64,000 bases of DNA from Aurantibacter crassamenti (lineage in GTDB: Bacteria; Bacteroidota; Bacteroidia; Flavobacteriales; Flavobacteriaceae): positions 310,001 through 374,000 of the forward strand of contig NZ_JAFBGM010000001.1 of assembly GCF_016811105.1 (NCBI RefSeq). Reading direction: 5' to 3'. Shown here piece after piece: positions 1 through 11,500 of this stretch. Position numbers and translations under genes: made by a program. Position 1 is the first letter of the stretch; every line of letters starts with the position of its first letter. Below the pieces are notes generated by a model. The model saw nothing but the letters and a program-made list of their open reading frames with translations. It was not told where the DNA came from and made no database searches.

Positions 1-1428
1 TTCAAAAAAGACAGTACAAATCTTGGAATCAATTTTACCCATTATGAGGATAGTTATCTTGATTTTAACAGAGAAAAACTGATTCCATATAAAATTTCAG
101 ATCGAGGGCCTGCGTTTGCTGAAGGTGATTTAAACAATGACGGCAAGAAAGATTTATTTTTTGGTGGATCAAAATTTACTCCTTCACAGACATATCTTAA
201 TAAAGACAGTGTATATGTTCAAAATGACGTAGTTGAAATTAAAGCTGATTCTATAAAAGAAAACATAAGTGCAAGTATCGCTGATTTTAATGGCGATGGT
301 AAAAACGATATAATTATTGGTTCTGGTGGTGGCGATTTCTTTGGAAATTCAAAAGCTCTAATGGATAGTTATTATACGCAATCTGACGCAGGTTTTACAG
401 TAGAAAAACTCCCTGAAATTTTTCAAAATTCCTCAATTGTGGCACCATTTGATTATGATGATGACGGAGATTTAGATGTTTTTATTGGAGGTCAATCAGA
501 GTCTGGTAATTTCGGACAAAAGGTTCAATCTTATCTCCTAAAAAATGAGAATGGCAATTTTACTATAGATGAAAATTTCAAATATGAAGGTATGATTACT
601 GATGCCATTTGGACTGATTTTGACAGTGACGGTACTTTTGATTTAATAATTGTTGGTGAATGGGCTGCTCCAAGGTTTATAAAAAACATTGATGGTGTAT
701 TTCATGAAGTTAAAACACCTAACATTAGTGGTCTTTGGCAATCAATTCATGCCTTTGATATTGATGAAGATGGTGATACAGATTATCTATTAGGTAATTG
801 GGGGTTGAACACAAAATTCAATGCTACTGATAAGAATCCACTCAGATTATATTATAACGATTTTGATAATAATGGACAAACTGAAACCATTACTGCCATT
901 TATAAAAATGGTTCTTATTACACCTTAGAAAATTTAGATGGTTTGGCAAGTCAAGTTGTTTCACTGCGTAAAAAATTTAATTCATACACTTCGATTGCAG
1001 GTAAAGCTATTGAAGAAGTTTTTGATAAAACACAGCTATCAAAATCAACAATTTTAGAGGTAAACACATTAGCGTCAGGATATCTAAAAAACAATGATGG
1101 TGATTTTGTTTTTATTCCTTTTAAAAGCGAGTTACAGGTTGCACCAATCCTCGATTTTGTGACTTATGATTTTGATAACAATGGAAAAAATGAAGTATTA
1201 GCAGGGGGAAACTATTTTGGTGTCAAACCATTTCATGGTCGTTTTGATTCTTTTGCTGGAGCATTAATAAAAAATGAACATGAATATATTTTAGGAAGTC
1301 AATTAGGTTTAAACTTTACACAAAAATCAATTCGTCATCTACACACTATTGAACTCAACAATAAACCTTATTTATTAGTTATTTATAATAATGCACCTAT
1401 TGAGACCTATCAAATACTAAATAATTAA
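1..1428 (+). CDS. FG-GAP/VCBS repeat protein, C-terminal part (5' end outside window)
   Basis: The frame is open from base 1, so the N-terminus lies outside the window; the ATG at 361 is internal. The visible 475 residues hold repeated calcium-binding-like blades such as DLNNDGKKDLFFGG, DFNGDGKNDIIIG, DYDDDGDLDVFIGG, DFDSDGTFDLIIVG and DIDEDGDTDYLLGN, the FG-GAP/VCBS beta-propeller pattern. The C-terminal stretch with paired DFDNNG motifs resembles the end of long secreted VCBS proteins that flavobacteria often encode near SusC/SusD glycan-uptake loci. Likely secreted or surface exposed, with a carbohydrate or protein binding role, but the substrate cannot be told. The gene ends 8 nt before the next start, which suggests co-transcription. 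Confidence 0.85.
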   Translation, partial: FKKDSTNLGINFTHYEDSYLDFNREKLIPYKISDRGPAFAEGDLNNDGKKDLFFGGSKFTPSQTYLNKDSVYVQNDVVEIKADSIKENISASIADFNGDGKNDIIIGSGGGDFFGNSKALMDSYYTQSDAGFTVEKLPEIFQNSSIVAPFDYDDDGDLDVFIGGQSESGNFGQKVQSYLLKNENGNFTIDENFKYEGMITDAIWTDFDSDGTFDLIIVGEWAAPRFIKNIDGVFHEVKTPNISGLWQSIHAFDIDEDGDTDYLLGNWGLNTKFNATDKNPLRLYYNDFDNNGQTETITAIYKNGSYYTLENLDGLASQVVSLRKKFNSYTSIAGKAIEEVFDKTQLSKSTILEVNTLASGYLKNNDGDFVFIPFKSELQVAPILDFVTYDFDNNGKNEVLAGGNYFGVKPFHGRFDSFAGALIKNEHEYILGSQLGLNFTQKSIRHLHTIELNNKPYLLVIYNNAPIETYQILNN

Positions 1429-1436
1429 AATAGAAT

Positions 1437-2348
1437 ATGAAAAAGATAATCTATGGTTTGCTAATTGTTACGGCTGCTGGCTTATTGTGGTATTTATTCA
1501 TAAATCCAACTGATTATACTATAAATTTTAAAGCTAAAGCTACTGCCGGCACCATAAACCAAACCCTAAAATTATGGGACCACAACTTAACCAAAACAAG
1601 GAGTATCCATAAAATTGAAGACATTATTCAAGGTCAAGACCCAAAACATTTAACACAAATATTTAAGTTTAACGATTCAATTCATACCTATAATTGGAGA
1701 ATTGGCGACACAACAGATTCTATAACTGAAATTTCGGTTTACATCAGAGATACCAAACATAGTTTCATGAACAAATTAAAAATTCCTTTTTTGTATACTG
1801 ATTTTGAAAAAAGGAGTGAAAAGACCGTATTAGATTTCATGAAAAATTTAAAAGAACATACAAATAACATTAAAGTTTCTATTATCGGCAAAGAATCCAT
1901 TCCTGAAAAATATATGGCATACATTCCTATTAAATCAAAACAGTTTGAAAAAGCCGATGGTATGATGCGAAACTTCAGTTATCTAACTAATGAATTAGCA
2001 AACAGTGGTGTTACCTTAGATGGCCATCCAATGATTGAAATCACTTATTGGAATCAACAAAATGATAGTATTCACTACAATTTTGGTCAACCAATTATAA
2101 AATCGGATAGTTTACCCAAAATACAGGATATTAAATACAAACAGATCAATACAAAACCAGCTATAAAAGCCGAATACAATGGTAATTACATTACTTCAGA
2201 CAGAGCATGGTACGCATTATTAGAGCATGCTAAGAGTAATAATATTCAGATAGAATCTAAACCAATAGAAGTTTTTCACAACAATCCTAATGTCGGTAGC
2301 GACGTGCTAAATTGGAAGACAGAAGTTTACCTTCCTATAGCCAATTAG
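1437..2348 (+). CDS. Membrane-anchored SRPBCC/GyrI-like effector-binding domain protein
   Basis: This 303-residue protein has one N-terminal hydrophobic segment (about residues 4-22) that would anchor it in the inner membrane or act as a signal. The middle part (about 28-145) looks like an SRPBCC-type polyketide-cyclase fold. The C-terminal half (about 155-300) resembles the GyrI-like/AraC effector-binding domain, including an AYIPIKSKQF strand and the late AEYNGNYITSDRAWYALLEH helix seen in that family. It has no DNA-binding domain, so it is not a regulator by itself; ligand binding is an inference. It starts 8 nt after the VCBS gene and probably shares its transcript. Confidence 0.65.
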   Translation: MKKIIYGLLIVTAAGLLWYLFINPTDYTINFKAKATAGTINQTLKLWDHNLTKTRSIHKIEDIIQGQDPKHLTQIFKFNDSIHTYNWRIGDTTDSITEISVYIRDTKHSFMNKLKIPFLYTDFEKRSEKTVLDFMKNLKEHTNNIKVSIIGKESIPEKYMAYIPIKSKQFEKADGMMRNFSYLTNELANSGVTLDGHPMIEITYWNQQNDSIHYNFGQPIIKSDSLPKIQDIKYKQINTKPAIKAEYNGNYITSDRAWYALLEHAKSNNIQIESKPIEVFHNNPNVGSDVLNWKTEVYLPIAN

Positions 2349-2487
2349 CTATTACATATGTGTTCAGTAAAGGTACAATTGAAGCATTTTCTATAACAAA
2401 TGTGTCATTACATGAATCAGAACTAAATCCATTTGTGCTCATTAATTAAAAACTATATCTTGACCCCTTAAATTTTAGCCCACTTCT

Positions 2488-3972
2488 ATGTATTCTATTG
2501 GTTATGATATAGGTAGTTCATCAATAAAAGCAGCACTTATCGAAACTGCTACAGGCAAATCTATAGCCGTGATTAACGAACCGAGTGTTGAGATGGAAAT
2601 GATTGCGATTGAGAATGGTTGGGCTGAGCAACACCCTGATGATTGGTGGCTTCATATCTGTAATGCAACAAAAAAGCTAATAACTGAGAATCAGATTGAT
2701 GCTTCTACCATTACCGGCATCGGTATTTCATATCAAATGCACGGTCTTGTAGTCGTTGATAAAAATGGCAAACCTTTACGTAATTCAATTATTTGGTGCG
2801 ATAGTAGAGCTGTTACAATAGGCCAAAACGCCTTTGATGAATTAGGAAATGACAAGTGCTCAGAGCAACTGTTAAACTCACCTTCAAACTTTACAGCCTC
2901 AAAACTAAAATGGGTTAAAGAAAACGAACCTGAAATATATGCTAAGATTGACAAATTCATGCTTCCGGGTGATTATATCGCCTATAAATTAAGCGATACA
3001 ATTTGCTCAACCATTTCTGGACTTTCAGAAGGTATTTTTTGGGATTTCAAGAAGAACGATATTGCTGATTGGCTTTTAGACCATTACGGAATTGAAAAAT
3101 CACTTGTTCCAGACATAAAAGACACCTTTTCTATTCAGGGTAAAGTTTCAAAGCAAGGTGCATTAGAGTCTGGCCTAGCTGAAGGTACAGCTATTTTATA
3201 TAGAGCTGGTGACCAGCCCAACAATGCATTATCTTTAAATGTATTCAACCCTGGTGAAGTAGCAGCAACTGGTGGTACATCTGGTGTAGTTTATGCCATC
3301 ACCGAAAGTCTATCAAGTAAAGAAAGTACTCGTGTAAATAACTTTGCACATGTTAATTACAATAAACAAAAAACAAGAATTGGCAAGTTACTTTGTATTA
3401 ACGGTTCTGGCATTCAATACCGTTGGTTATTGAATAATCTAGATGTAGCTACTTATGAAGAAATGAATGATTTGGCCGCAACAGTAGCTATAGGTTCTGA
3501 TGGAGTAACTATACACCCCTTTGGTAATGGTGCAGAACGCATGCTTAATAATAAAACATTAGGCACACAAATGTCAAATATTAATTTAAACAATCACAAT
3601 AAAGCACATCTTTGTAGAGCAGCTTTAGAAGGGATTGCGTTTTCATTTGTATACGGAATGGAAATTATGTCATCAGACGGTATTTCACCTAATGTAATTA
3701 GAGCTGGCAATGACAACCTTTTCAGATCTGACATTTTTTCAAATACCGTAGCAACGCTAATTGGTCAAGAAATTGAAATATATAATACCACCGGAGCTAT
3801 TGGTGCTGCAAGAGCATGTACATTACATAACGGTGATTTTGATGCTTTTGGAAAACAAATAATGGATAATGATTATGTGATGGGCTTTAAACCATCAGGT
3901 GATAATAGTGCGTATAAAACTGCGTACCAAAAATGGAAAAACGAACTAGAACAATTACTTAAAATCAACTAA
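2488..3972 (+). CDS. xylB: Xylulokinase
   Basis: Phosphorylates D-xylulose to xylulose 5-phosphate with ATP in the cytoplasm, feeding the pentose phosphate pathway. The 494-residue length fits FGGY carbohydrate kinases. Visible signs are the N-terminal phosphate-binding motif [11 protein letters not shown], the substrate-contacting QMHGLVVVD and IIWCDSRA stretches, the catalytic-Asp segment [11 protein letters not shown] (about residues 237-247) and the glycine-rich [13 protein letters not shown]. The ATG at 2488 lies directly at the conserved N-terminus. xylA follows after a 2-nt gap, so the two form an operon. No XylR-type regulator lies beside it within the window. Confidence 0.93.
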   Translation: MYSIGYDIGSSSIKAALIETATGKSIAVINEPSVEMEMIAIENGWAEQHPDDWWLHICNATKKLITENQIDASTITGIGISYQMHGLVVVDKNGKPLRNSIIWCDSRAVTIGQNAFDELGNDKCSEQLLNSPSNFTASKLKWVKENEPEIYAKIDKFMLPGDYIAYKLSDTICSTISGLSEGIFWDFKKNDIADWLLDHYGIEKSLVPDIKDTFSIQGKVSKQGALESGLAEGTAILYRAGDQPNNALSLNVFNPGEVAATGGTSGVVYAITESLSSKESTRVNNFAHVNYNKQKTRIGKLLCINGSGIQYRWLLNNLDVATYEEMNDLAATVAIGSDGVTIHPFGNGAERMLNNKTLGTQMSNINLNNHNKAHLCRAALEGIAFSFVYGMEIMSSDGISPNVIRAGNDNLFRSDIFSNTVATLIGQEIEIYNTTGAIGAARACTLHNGDFDAFGKQIMDNDYVMGFKPSGDNSAYKTAYQKWKNELEQLLKIN

Positions 3973-3974
3973 TT

Positions 3975-5300
3975 ATGGCGCTCATAGGAGACAAAGAATA
4001 TTTTAAAGGGATAGGTGAAATAAAGTTTGAAGGCAAAGATTCAGATAATCCGTTTGCATACAAGTATTACAATCCGGATCAAGTAGTAGCAGGTAAAACA
4101 ATGCGCGAACACTTTAAGTTTGCCGTTGCTTACTGGCATACATTCTGTGGTCAAGGTGCTGATCCATTCGGACCTGGTACTCAAAATTTTCCTTGGGATG
4201 AACCATCTGACGCTATCGATGCGGCTAAGGCAAAAGCAGACGCAGCATTTGAATTCATCACAAAACTAGGTGTTGATTACTATTGTTTTCATGATTTTGA
4301 TTTAATTCAAGAAGGTGCAACTTTTACAGAATCTGAAAAACGTATTTCAGCTATAGTTGATATTTTGAAAGGCAAACAAGCAGAATCTGGTGTAAAACTT
4401 TTATGGGGTACAGCAAATTGCTTTTCGAATCCGAGATACATGAATGGGGCTTCTACAAATCCTGATTTCAACGTATTAGCACGTGCTGGTGGTCAAATTA
4501 AATTAGCTTTAGATGCTACCATTGCACTTAATGGTGAAAACTACGTATTCTGGGGTGGTCGTGAAGGCTATATGTCACTTTTAAATACTGATTTAAAAAG
4601 AGAATTAGACCACATGGGTCGTTTCTTAGGCATGGCTCGTGATTATGCAAGAAGTCAAGGTTTCAAAGGTAATTTCTTTATTGAACCAAAGCCAATGGAG
4701 CCAATGAAGCATCAATATGATTTTGATTCAGCAACTGTTGTAGGTTTCTTAAATCAATATGGATTACAAGATGATTTCAAATTAAACCTAGAGTTCAACC
4801 ACGCAACTTTAGCAAGTCATACAATGCAACATGAAATGGAAGTTGCTGCAGCACACGGAATGTTAGGAAGTCTTGATGCTAACCGTGGTGATTACCAAAA
4901 CGGATGGGATACAGACCAATTTCCAAATAATATTACTGAAATTACTGAAGCCATGATTACCTTTTTACAAGCCGGTGGCTTACAAGGTGGTGGTGTGAAT
5001 TTTGATGCTAAAATCAGAAGAAACTCGACTGATATGGATGACGTTTTCCATGCACACATTGGAGGTATTGATATTTTTGCACGCGGACTAATTACTGCGG
5101 ATAAAATTTTAACCTCATCTTCTTATGAATCACTTCGTAAAAAACGATACAGCTCATTTGATACAGGTAAAGGCGGTGATTTTGAAAATGGAAAATTAGA
5201 TTTCAAAGATCTTTATGAGATTGCGAAAGAAAACGGAGAACTTGATTTACAAAGTGGTAAGCAAGAACTATTTGAGAACATAATCAATCAGTATATATAA
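3975..5300 (+). CDS. xylA: Xylose isomerase
   Basis: Interconverts D-xylose and D-xylulose, using divalent metals. The 441 residues match the long class II enzymes. Diagnostic stretches are YYCFHDFDL (active-site His), [12 protein letters not shown], the metal-ligand signature [16 protein letters not shown], the [17 protein letters not shown] helix and [17 protein letters not shown]. It follows xylB by 2 nt and ends just before a strong hairpin terminator shared with the convergent symporter gene. Together with xylB and the transporter it forms a complete xylose entry route. Confidence 0.96.
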   Translation: MALIGDKEYFKGIGEIKFEGKDSDNPFAYKYYNPDQVVAGKTMREHFKFAVAYWHTFCGQGADPFGPGTQNFPWDEPSDAIDAAKAKADAAFEFITKLGVDYYCFHDFDLIQEGATFTESEKRISAIVDILKGKQAESGVKLLWGTANCFSNPRYMNGASTNPDFNVLARAGGQIKLALDATIALNGENYVFWGGREGYMSLLNTDLKRELDHMGRFLGMARDYARSQGFKGNFFIEPKPMEPMKHQYDFDSATVVGFLNQYGLQDDFKLNLEFNHATLASHTMQHEMEVAAAHGMLGSLDANRGDYQNGWDTDQFPNNITEITEAMITFLQAGGLQGGGVNFDAKIRRNSTDMDDVFHAHIGGIDIFARGLITADKILTSSSYESLRKKRYSSFDTGKGGDFENGKLDFKDLYEIAKENGELDLQSGKQELFENIINQYI

Positions 5301-5324
5301 CTTTGATTTAGTAACATAGATTGC

Positions 5325-5359
5325 AAAAAAAATCCAGCAGATTCTGCTGGATTTTTTTA
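5325..5359. terminator. Bidirectional rho-independent terminator
   Basis: A perfect stem of AATCCAGCAG and CTGCTGGATT with a 3-nt loop is flanked by an A-run on the left and a T-run on the right, so it can terminate both xylA (+) and the symporter gene (-), which converge here. Confidence 0.85.
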
Positions 5360-5382
5360 TTTACTAAAACTAGTATATCTAT

Positions 5383-6969
5383 TTATCTAAAAATCACATA
5401 GGTACTAATCACAATAAACGTAATTAATACTCCAACTGGTTTCACATATTTCCAACTAGTGATATCGACTTCATTTGTGTATTCCTGTACATAATCTGTT
5501 TCTCGAGGTTTAACCGCTCCAATCACCAACATTAACACAATAGTCGCTACAAAAGCAATTGCTTGCATATGCAGCATGTGTGGTAACCATTCAACACCGA
5601 AACCTCTTTGCATAATAATGTATGCTACATAAACTATAAATGCGAAGATTATTCCTGATTTTGCTGCAATAGCAGGAACTCTTTTTGTTAAGAATCCTAT
5701 AACAATAACTGACAATATTGGTATGCTATACGCTCCGTTTACTTGCTGCAAGTAACCGAAAAGTCCGTCTGATGCATAATAAAGAAATGGAGCAATAATC
5801 ATTGAAAAGAAAGCCAACACAATACCAAAGCGTTTACCAACTGAAACAATTTTACTTTCAGGGGCTTCTTTGTATATATATTGCTTGTAAATATCAATAC
5901 CGAATAATGTCACACAACTATTTAAAGCACTATTAAACGAACTCAAAATTGCACCGAAAAGTACGGCTGCAAAAAAGCCAACAAATGCAGGAGGTAACAC
6001 CTCAGCCACCAACCTCGGATATGCCTGATCTGCTTTTTCTAACTGGCCGTCAAACATATGAAAAGCAATGATACCTGGTAATACAACTATAATTGGGCCC
6101 AATATTTTAAAGCAAGCAGCTAACATTACACCTTTTTGACCTTCAATTAAATTTTTTGCTCCTAAAGCACGTTGAATAATTTGCTGATTGGTACCCCAGT
6201 AAAATAGTTGAACCAACACCATACCTGTAAAAATTGTAGCAAAAGGAATACTAGAAGATTCAGAACCAATAGCATTAAACTTTTCTGGATGTTCAGCAGT
6301 TAATTTAGCAATTCCACCAAAAAGACTGCCATCATCACTTATAGCATATAATCCAAAAATGGGAATTAAAAGTCCACCAACAAGTAATCCAATAGCATTA
6401 ATACTATCAGATACAGCAACAGCTTTTAAGCCACCGAAAATGGCATAAAATCCACCAATAATACCGATACTCCAAACACACACCCAAATAGATGCCCATT
6501 CTGAAATTCCTAGCTTACCTGGTAAATCAAACATTCCACTAATAGCCAAAGACCCCGAATACAATACTATTGGTAATAAAACTATAGCATAACCACTTAA
6601 AAACAAACCAGAGGTCATTGCCTTTGTGGTGGTATCAAATCTTCTTTCTAAATAGGTAGGAATAGTACTTATACCTCCTTTTAAATATCTAGGTAATAAA
6701 AAAATGGCGCAAATCACCATAGCTATGGCCGCCAATGTTTCCCATGCCATAACCAAAATACCATCAGAATATGCATTACCATTAAGACCTACGATTTGCT
6801 CTGTAGAAAGGTTTGTCAATAATAGTGAGCCCGCTATAACTCCAGCCGTTAAACTTCTTCCTCCTAAGAAATAACCATCAGATGATTTTTCGTTAGTTGA
6901 ACGTGTAGCTAAATAAGCAATTACTGCTACTAACACAGTAAAGCCAAAAAATGATAATATTCCGAACAT
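5383..6969 (-). CDS. Sodium:solute symporter (SSS family, probable sugar transporter)
   Basis: A 528-residue inner-membrane protein with about 13-14 hydrophobic segments, the size of SSS/SglT sodium-sugar symporters. Family-like segments include the early LLLTNLSTEQIVGLNG region, the GGLKAVAVSDSINA loop and the ALNSCVTLFGIDIYK region. It converges with xylBA across a shared terminator, so uptake of xylose or a related sugar is the natural inference; the substrate is not proven by sequence. Its start is the ATG at 6969 and the 250-bp region upstream is shared with the divergent haloperoxidase-like gene. Confidence 0.88.
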   Translation of the reverse strand: MFGILSFFGFTVLVAVIAYLATRSTNEKSSDGYFLGGRSLTAGVIAGSLLLTNLSTEQIVGLNGNAYSDGILVMAWETLAAIAMVICAIFLLPRYLKGGISTIPTYLERRFDTTTKAMTSGLFLSGYAIVLLPIVLYSGSLAISGMFDLPGKLGISEWASIWVCVWSIGIIGGFYAIFGGLKAVAVSDSINAIGLLVGGLLIPIFGLYAISDDGSLFGGIAKLTAEHPEKFNAIGSESSSIPFATIFTGMVLVQLFYWGTNQQIIQRALGAKNLIEGQKGVMLAACFKILGPIIVVLPGIIAFHMFDGQLEKADQAYPRLVAEVLPPAFVGFFAAVLFGAILSSFNSALNSCVTLFGIDIYKQYIYKEAPESKIVSVGKRFGIVLAFFSMIIAPFLYYASDGLFGYLQQVNGAYSIPILSVIVIGFLTKRVPAIAAKSGIIFAFIVYVAYIIMQRGFGVEWLPHMLHMQAIAFVATIVLMLVIGAVKPRETDYVQEYTNEVDITSWKYVKPVGVLITFIVISTYVIFR

Positions 6970-7228
6970 TTTAATTTTAGTTTGATTGTCAGCCTACAAT
7001 ATATCAGATTATTTATTAAAATATAGATAAACCTTCGTATTTCTGTTTACATTTTAAATTAGAGTGTCAATTTTTTATCAAATCAATACTATCAAACGAA
7101 GCAACAATTTAGTTTTTAACGGTTTGAACGTTTGGCAACCGCTTAATTTAATGTAATATTGCAAAATTAATTTGACTGCGGATTATGTATAACTACACCG
7201 TAAATGACCTAATGATTTTTTGAAAAAA

Positions 7229-8584
7229 ATGATGAAGAAATTAATTTTACTAACTAGTATTGTTTTGTTCTTTTCTTGCACTGAGAAGAAAAATGAAGAG
7301 CCAATTACTATATCACCAGAAGAACTTCATGCTTCAGTAGATAAAGTTATTGAAATCATGATTCACGATATTTTTTCACCTCCGGTGGCAAGCCGAATTT
7401 TTGCCTACTCGAATATTGCCGCCTATGAAATTGTAGCCTTAGAGAATCCAGAATACAATTCATTAGCGGGGCAGGTAACAGATTTAACAGCTATACCAAA
7501 ACCAGCAGAAAATACACTTATCAATTACCAATTATCAGCACTTGTTGCACATATCGCAATTAGTAAAAAACTAATTTTTTCAGAAGATCGACTAGAGGTA
7601 CTTCGCGATAGTTTATATAACAATTGGAATACTAAAAATCCTGATTTATTTAATGCATCAAAAGCGTATGGCCTTGAGGTTGCCGACCATATAATTGAAT
7701 GGATGAGTAAAGACAATTATGCGCAAACACGCACCATGCCTAAATTTACGGTCGACATTGAAGACCCAACAAGGTGGCAACCAACACCGCCCGCTTATAT
7801 TGAAGGCATTGAGCCACATTGGAATAAAATTAGACCTTTTGTAATTGATTCTGCATCACAATTTAAGCCAATACCTCCACCAGCTTTTTCATTAGAAAAA
7901 GATTCTGATTTCTATAAAGAACTAATAGAAGTATATGATATTAGTAATGAAATAACCAAGGAAGGAGATACATCAGAAGGAGTTGAAATTGCGCAGTTTT
8001 GGGATTGTAACCCGTACGTTTCGGTAACACGAGGACATTTAATGTTTGCTACAAAAAAGATAACTCCAGGTGCACATTGGATTGGCATTACTAAAATTGC
8101 AAGTAGAAAAACAAATAGTGATTTTGACAAAACCCTATATGCCTATACTAAAACAGCCATGGCAATTGCAGATGGATTTATTAGTTGTTGGGATGAAAAA
8201 TACCGTAGCAATTTAATTCGCCCTGAAACTTTAATCAATCAGCATATTGATGAAAATTGGCAACCCTTATTACAGACACCTCCATTTCCGGAATATACAA
8301 GCGGACACAGCGTAGTATCTGGAGCAGCTGGCGCTACACTTACTGATATTTTCGGTGATAATTTCGCCTTTGATGACGATACAGAAGTTCCTTTTGGTTT
8401 GCCTATTCGTAGTTTTACATCATTCAATGCTGCTGCAGACGAAGCAGCTATAAGCAGAATGTACGGTGGTATTCACTATAGAGCGGCAGTTGAAGTTGGA
8501 GTTAAACAAGGTCGTGACCTGGGTCAATTTGTTTTAGACAATCTTAAAATGACAAGTAATTCAGATTTGGCTTCGCAAAAATAA
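7229..8584 (+). CDS. Vanadium-dependent haloperoxidase / PAP2 phosphatase family lipoprotein
   Basis: This protein of about 451 residues has a lipoprotein signal (VLFFSC, Cys at about 17), so it is exported and lipidated. The C-terminal third has the three motifs of the vanadium-haloperoxidase/acid phosphatase fold: KYRSNLIRP (Lys and Arg-Pro), EYTSGHS (catalytic His region) and SRMYGGIHYR (Arg and His binding vanadate or phosphate). I prefer the ATG at 7229; a TTG at 7220 would add only three residues and ATG 7232 is also possible. The sequence cannot tell haloperoxidase from phosphatase activity. Its stop is 2 nt from the stop of the convergent gene. Confidence 0.85.
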   Translation: MMKKLILLTSIVLFFSCTEKKNEEPITISPEELHASVDKVIEIMIHDIFSPPVASRIFAYSNIAAYEIVALENPEYNSLAGQVTDLTAIPKPAENTLINYQLSALVAHIAISKKLIFSEDRLEVLRDSLYNNWNTKNPDLFNASKAYGLEVADHIIEWMSKDNYAQTRTMPKFTVDIEDPTRWQPTPPAYIEGIEPHWNKIRPFVIDSASQFKPIPPPAFSLEKDSDFYKELIEVYDISNEITKEGDTSEGVEIAQFWDCNPYVSVTRGHLMFATKKITPGAHWIGITKIASRKTNSDFDKTLYAYTKTAMAIADGFISCWDEKYRSNLIRPETLINQHIDENWQPLLQTPPFPEYTSGHSVVSGAAGATLTDIFGDNFAFDDDTEVPFGLPIRSFTSFNAAADEAAISRMYGGIHYRAAVEVGVKQGRDLGQFVLDNLKMTSNSDLASQK

Positions 8585-8586
8585 AG

Positions 8587-11500
8587 TTAGAACCCAAAGC
8601 CCAATCCAAAGGTAAACCTTGCACCATCATCACTATTAAATACAGCAAAGGTTAAGGATAAGATATCAGCTGTATTTAAAAAGAAACCGCCTCCGTATGA
8701 GGTATGCCATTGATTTGAATCTTGATTTTTAATCCAGACTCTACCATAATCAAACCCACCATATAGCCCCATTGTTAAAGGCATAATACCCGTTTTCATT
8801 TTTCTTAAACTGTACCGAATATCTGAATTTTGATAATATGCTGTTTTACCTGTAAATCGCTGATTTCGAAAACCACGAAGCCCATCCACACCACCAAGAC
8901 TAGCACCCTGATAAAACTCGAAGCCATCTCCAATATTAAAGTGTGCTTTCCATTTAGTAGCCAAAACAAGTCTTCCATTTGAAGTCAATTTATGATCAAT
9001 AGATAAACTAGGAACTATATATCCGAAATTCTGTGATTCTGTTCCGGTAGAAGATTTATAGCCCACCAAAAGGGAAGTAGACATACCTACTGTTGGAAAA
9101 GCTGCATTATCTGTATTTGCATAATCGTATTCACCTTCAACACCAATAAAATCTTTCTGGTTGTCTTCACCATTTGCAACATAGAACGTATTTACAAAGC
9201 GATCCTCAGTTTCTTCTACTTCTATGCTTTCATAAGATATTCCCGTACGAAATTTAGATCCATACTCACCACGCCACACTAGAGAAGGCGACAAACGAAT
9301 AATCTCCATTTTCACGCGGTTATAATCAAACTCTAATGCATCATCTAGATTAACAGTTTCATTGCCATAGCCGAAAAAATTAATGCTAAAATTTGAACTC
9401 GTCATTCTTGAATCAATCTCAAAATTAGCTGTACCAAACAATCGAGCGAATTCACCTTTATAGCCAAAATCAAAACCTTGCGTAGCAAAAAAGAAAGCAG
9501 CATTAAAGGTATGTTGACTGGTAAATGGATTTTGTTTAAACCCGTTCTTGGTATAAACATCTGAAATACCTATTCGAAAACCATCATCAGGATTAGAACC
9601 AATGGTTGGAACAATTTGATTCGAACTTTTCTTCACCTTTATTGGCTGATATGTATTGGTCTCGTAATCATTACTCAATCGAATTTTTGCACCTTCTTTA
9701 TTCTCAAAAGTATTTTTCTTTACTTTTTGATCATAAATATGCACCCCTTTGCTATCTAAAATATTATATATATCATTATTATGGCCACCAATTATTCGTA
9801 CTTTACTATGAGCTGATTTCACTCCTGTAACATCAAAACGGTCATCATCATCTAAACCATAAATCCATATTTCTTTAGTGGAATTACTATTGTATGTCTT
9901 TTTATAAAATTGCTCTCCTTTTTTGCCTTTTTTAATACGATGCGCCACCACTTCAGTATCACCATTTGGTTTACCGGTAATTATAAAATGATCATCTTTA
10001 TCTGTACCTGCAACAACTGAATATTTATTGATAATACCGTAATATTCTCGTGCAGTTTCAAGTAAATTTTTCTTGCGGGCTAAAAGTTTTTTCTTGAGCA
10101 CATCAAGTTTTTCATCTTGAATTTCTTTTGGAAATTCTTTAAAAGCGATATCAATGACTTCATTAGTAATATTTTTTTGAATAAACTCAGTTTGTGTTTC
10201 CCAGAGTTGAACTTCAGTCTCAGGCAAAAGCAACATATCTAACGCAAAAGCCTTAGGCGATCCATTAAAACCTCTCACACTTCTAATCTCTTCGTTAAAA
10301 CCTTCCATTAAAGTTAAACCCGGAATTGCCCTTGTCGCCAAGTTCATAAAAAAACCATCACCCATTTCAGAATACGCCTGATCACGATCACGAGGTATAG
10401 GCTTATAAATAACCTTACCATTTTTTTCGTCTTCAAACTCAGCCCATCGCCATTGATCGGTATGTCGATCCCAATCACCAATCATCATGTCAAATAAGCG
10501 AGCTCTTACATAGGCCGTTTTATCAACTTGATAATCTTCATCTTTTCGTAACTTTTTTAATAGGTCATCAGTACTGATTAATGTATTGGAATAGCCAAAG
10601 CTTTTTTGATCACCGTGACCGCTATCTGTGCGCTCTTCAATCATATAAAGTTCATCACCAAATTCATCATTATAATTGCCTATAGCATTTTGTTTAGGCA
10701 CATAGTACAGTACTGGATTAGTATGATAAATACCAACGGCATCTGAAAGTTTACCAATTGTAAACGGAGCATACGGATGCGATCCAGTATAAAAATCTTC
10801 TAATAAACTTTCTGTATACGTATCTTCAAAATCACCAACTACATATTGATCCTTAAAAGCCATAGCTTGCAAATAGACTTCGGCACTTTTCTTTAGCGCG
10901 CGCATCACATATTCTTTCCCTTCAGGATTTACCATACGCAATGACCTTGATTGATGCCCTCCACCCTTTCGCATAACCTTCAGACCGCCAAATAATGTAT
11001 CTAAATCTACCGTTGGTGCACTAATCTCTTTGGAATATATTTCACGATATCGATCACCCCAAAACCATTTAAACAATCCACTTTTATCTGTTGCCTCTTT
11101 AGGATAAATCGATGATTTAACAACTAAAGGAAAATCCTTAGCATACGTATTCTTAGCAATATTTTTATCTGCTTTTAAAACCTGGGTAGCAAATAAATTC
11201 TCTTCTTGTTCATTATCATCAACACCAAAGAAAAATACATTAGACGAACCATCTTTATATACTTCTAATTTAGCATACCCCATCTCACCAGTTGAAAATT
11301 GACTGCCATTCAACAGTCCAGTTGCAGCATTTTTAGCACCAGCACCACTAACTATTTGGGGAGTATTGTCTTCAATAATATATTGTAATGAATGTTCATG
11401 ACCTGAAACAAATATTACCTTTTCAGAATACTGTGCCAAAGTAACCAATCGCTTTCTCAGCTCATTATATCTTTTGTTTGATAAATCTTGATGCGATGTA

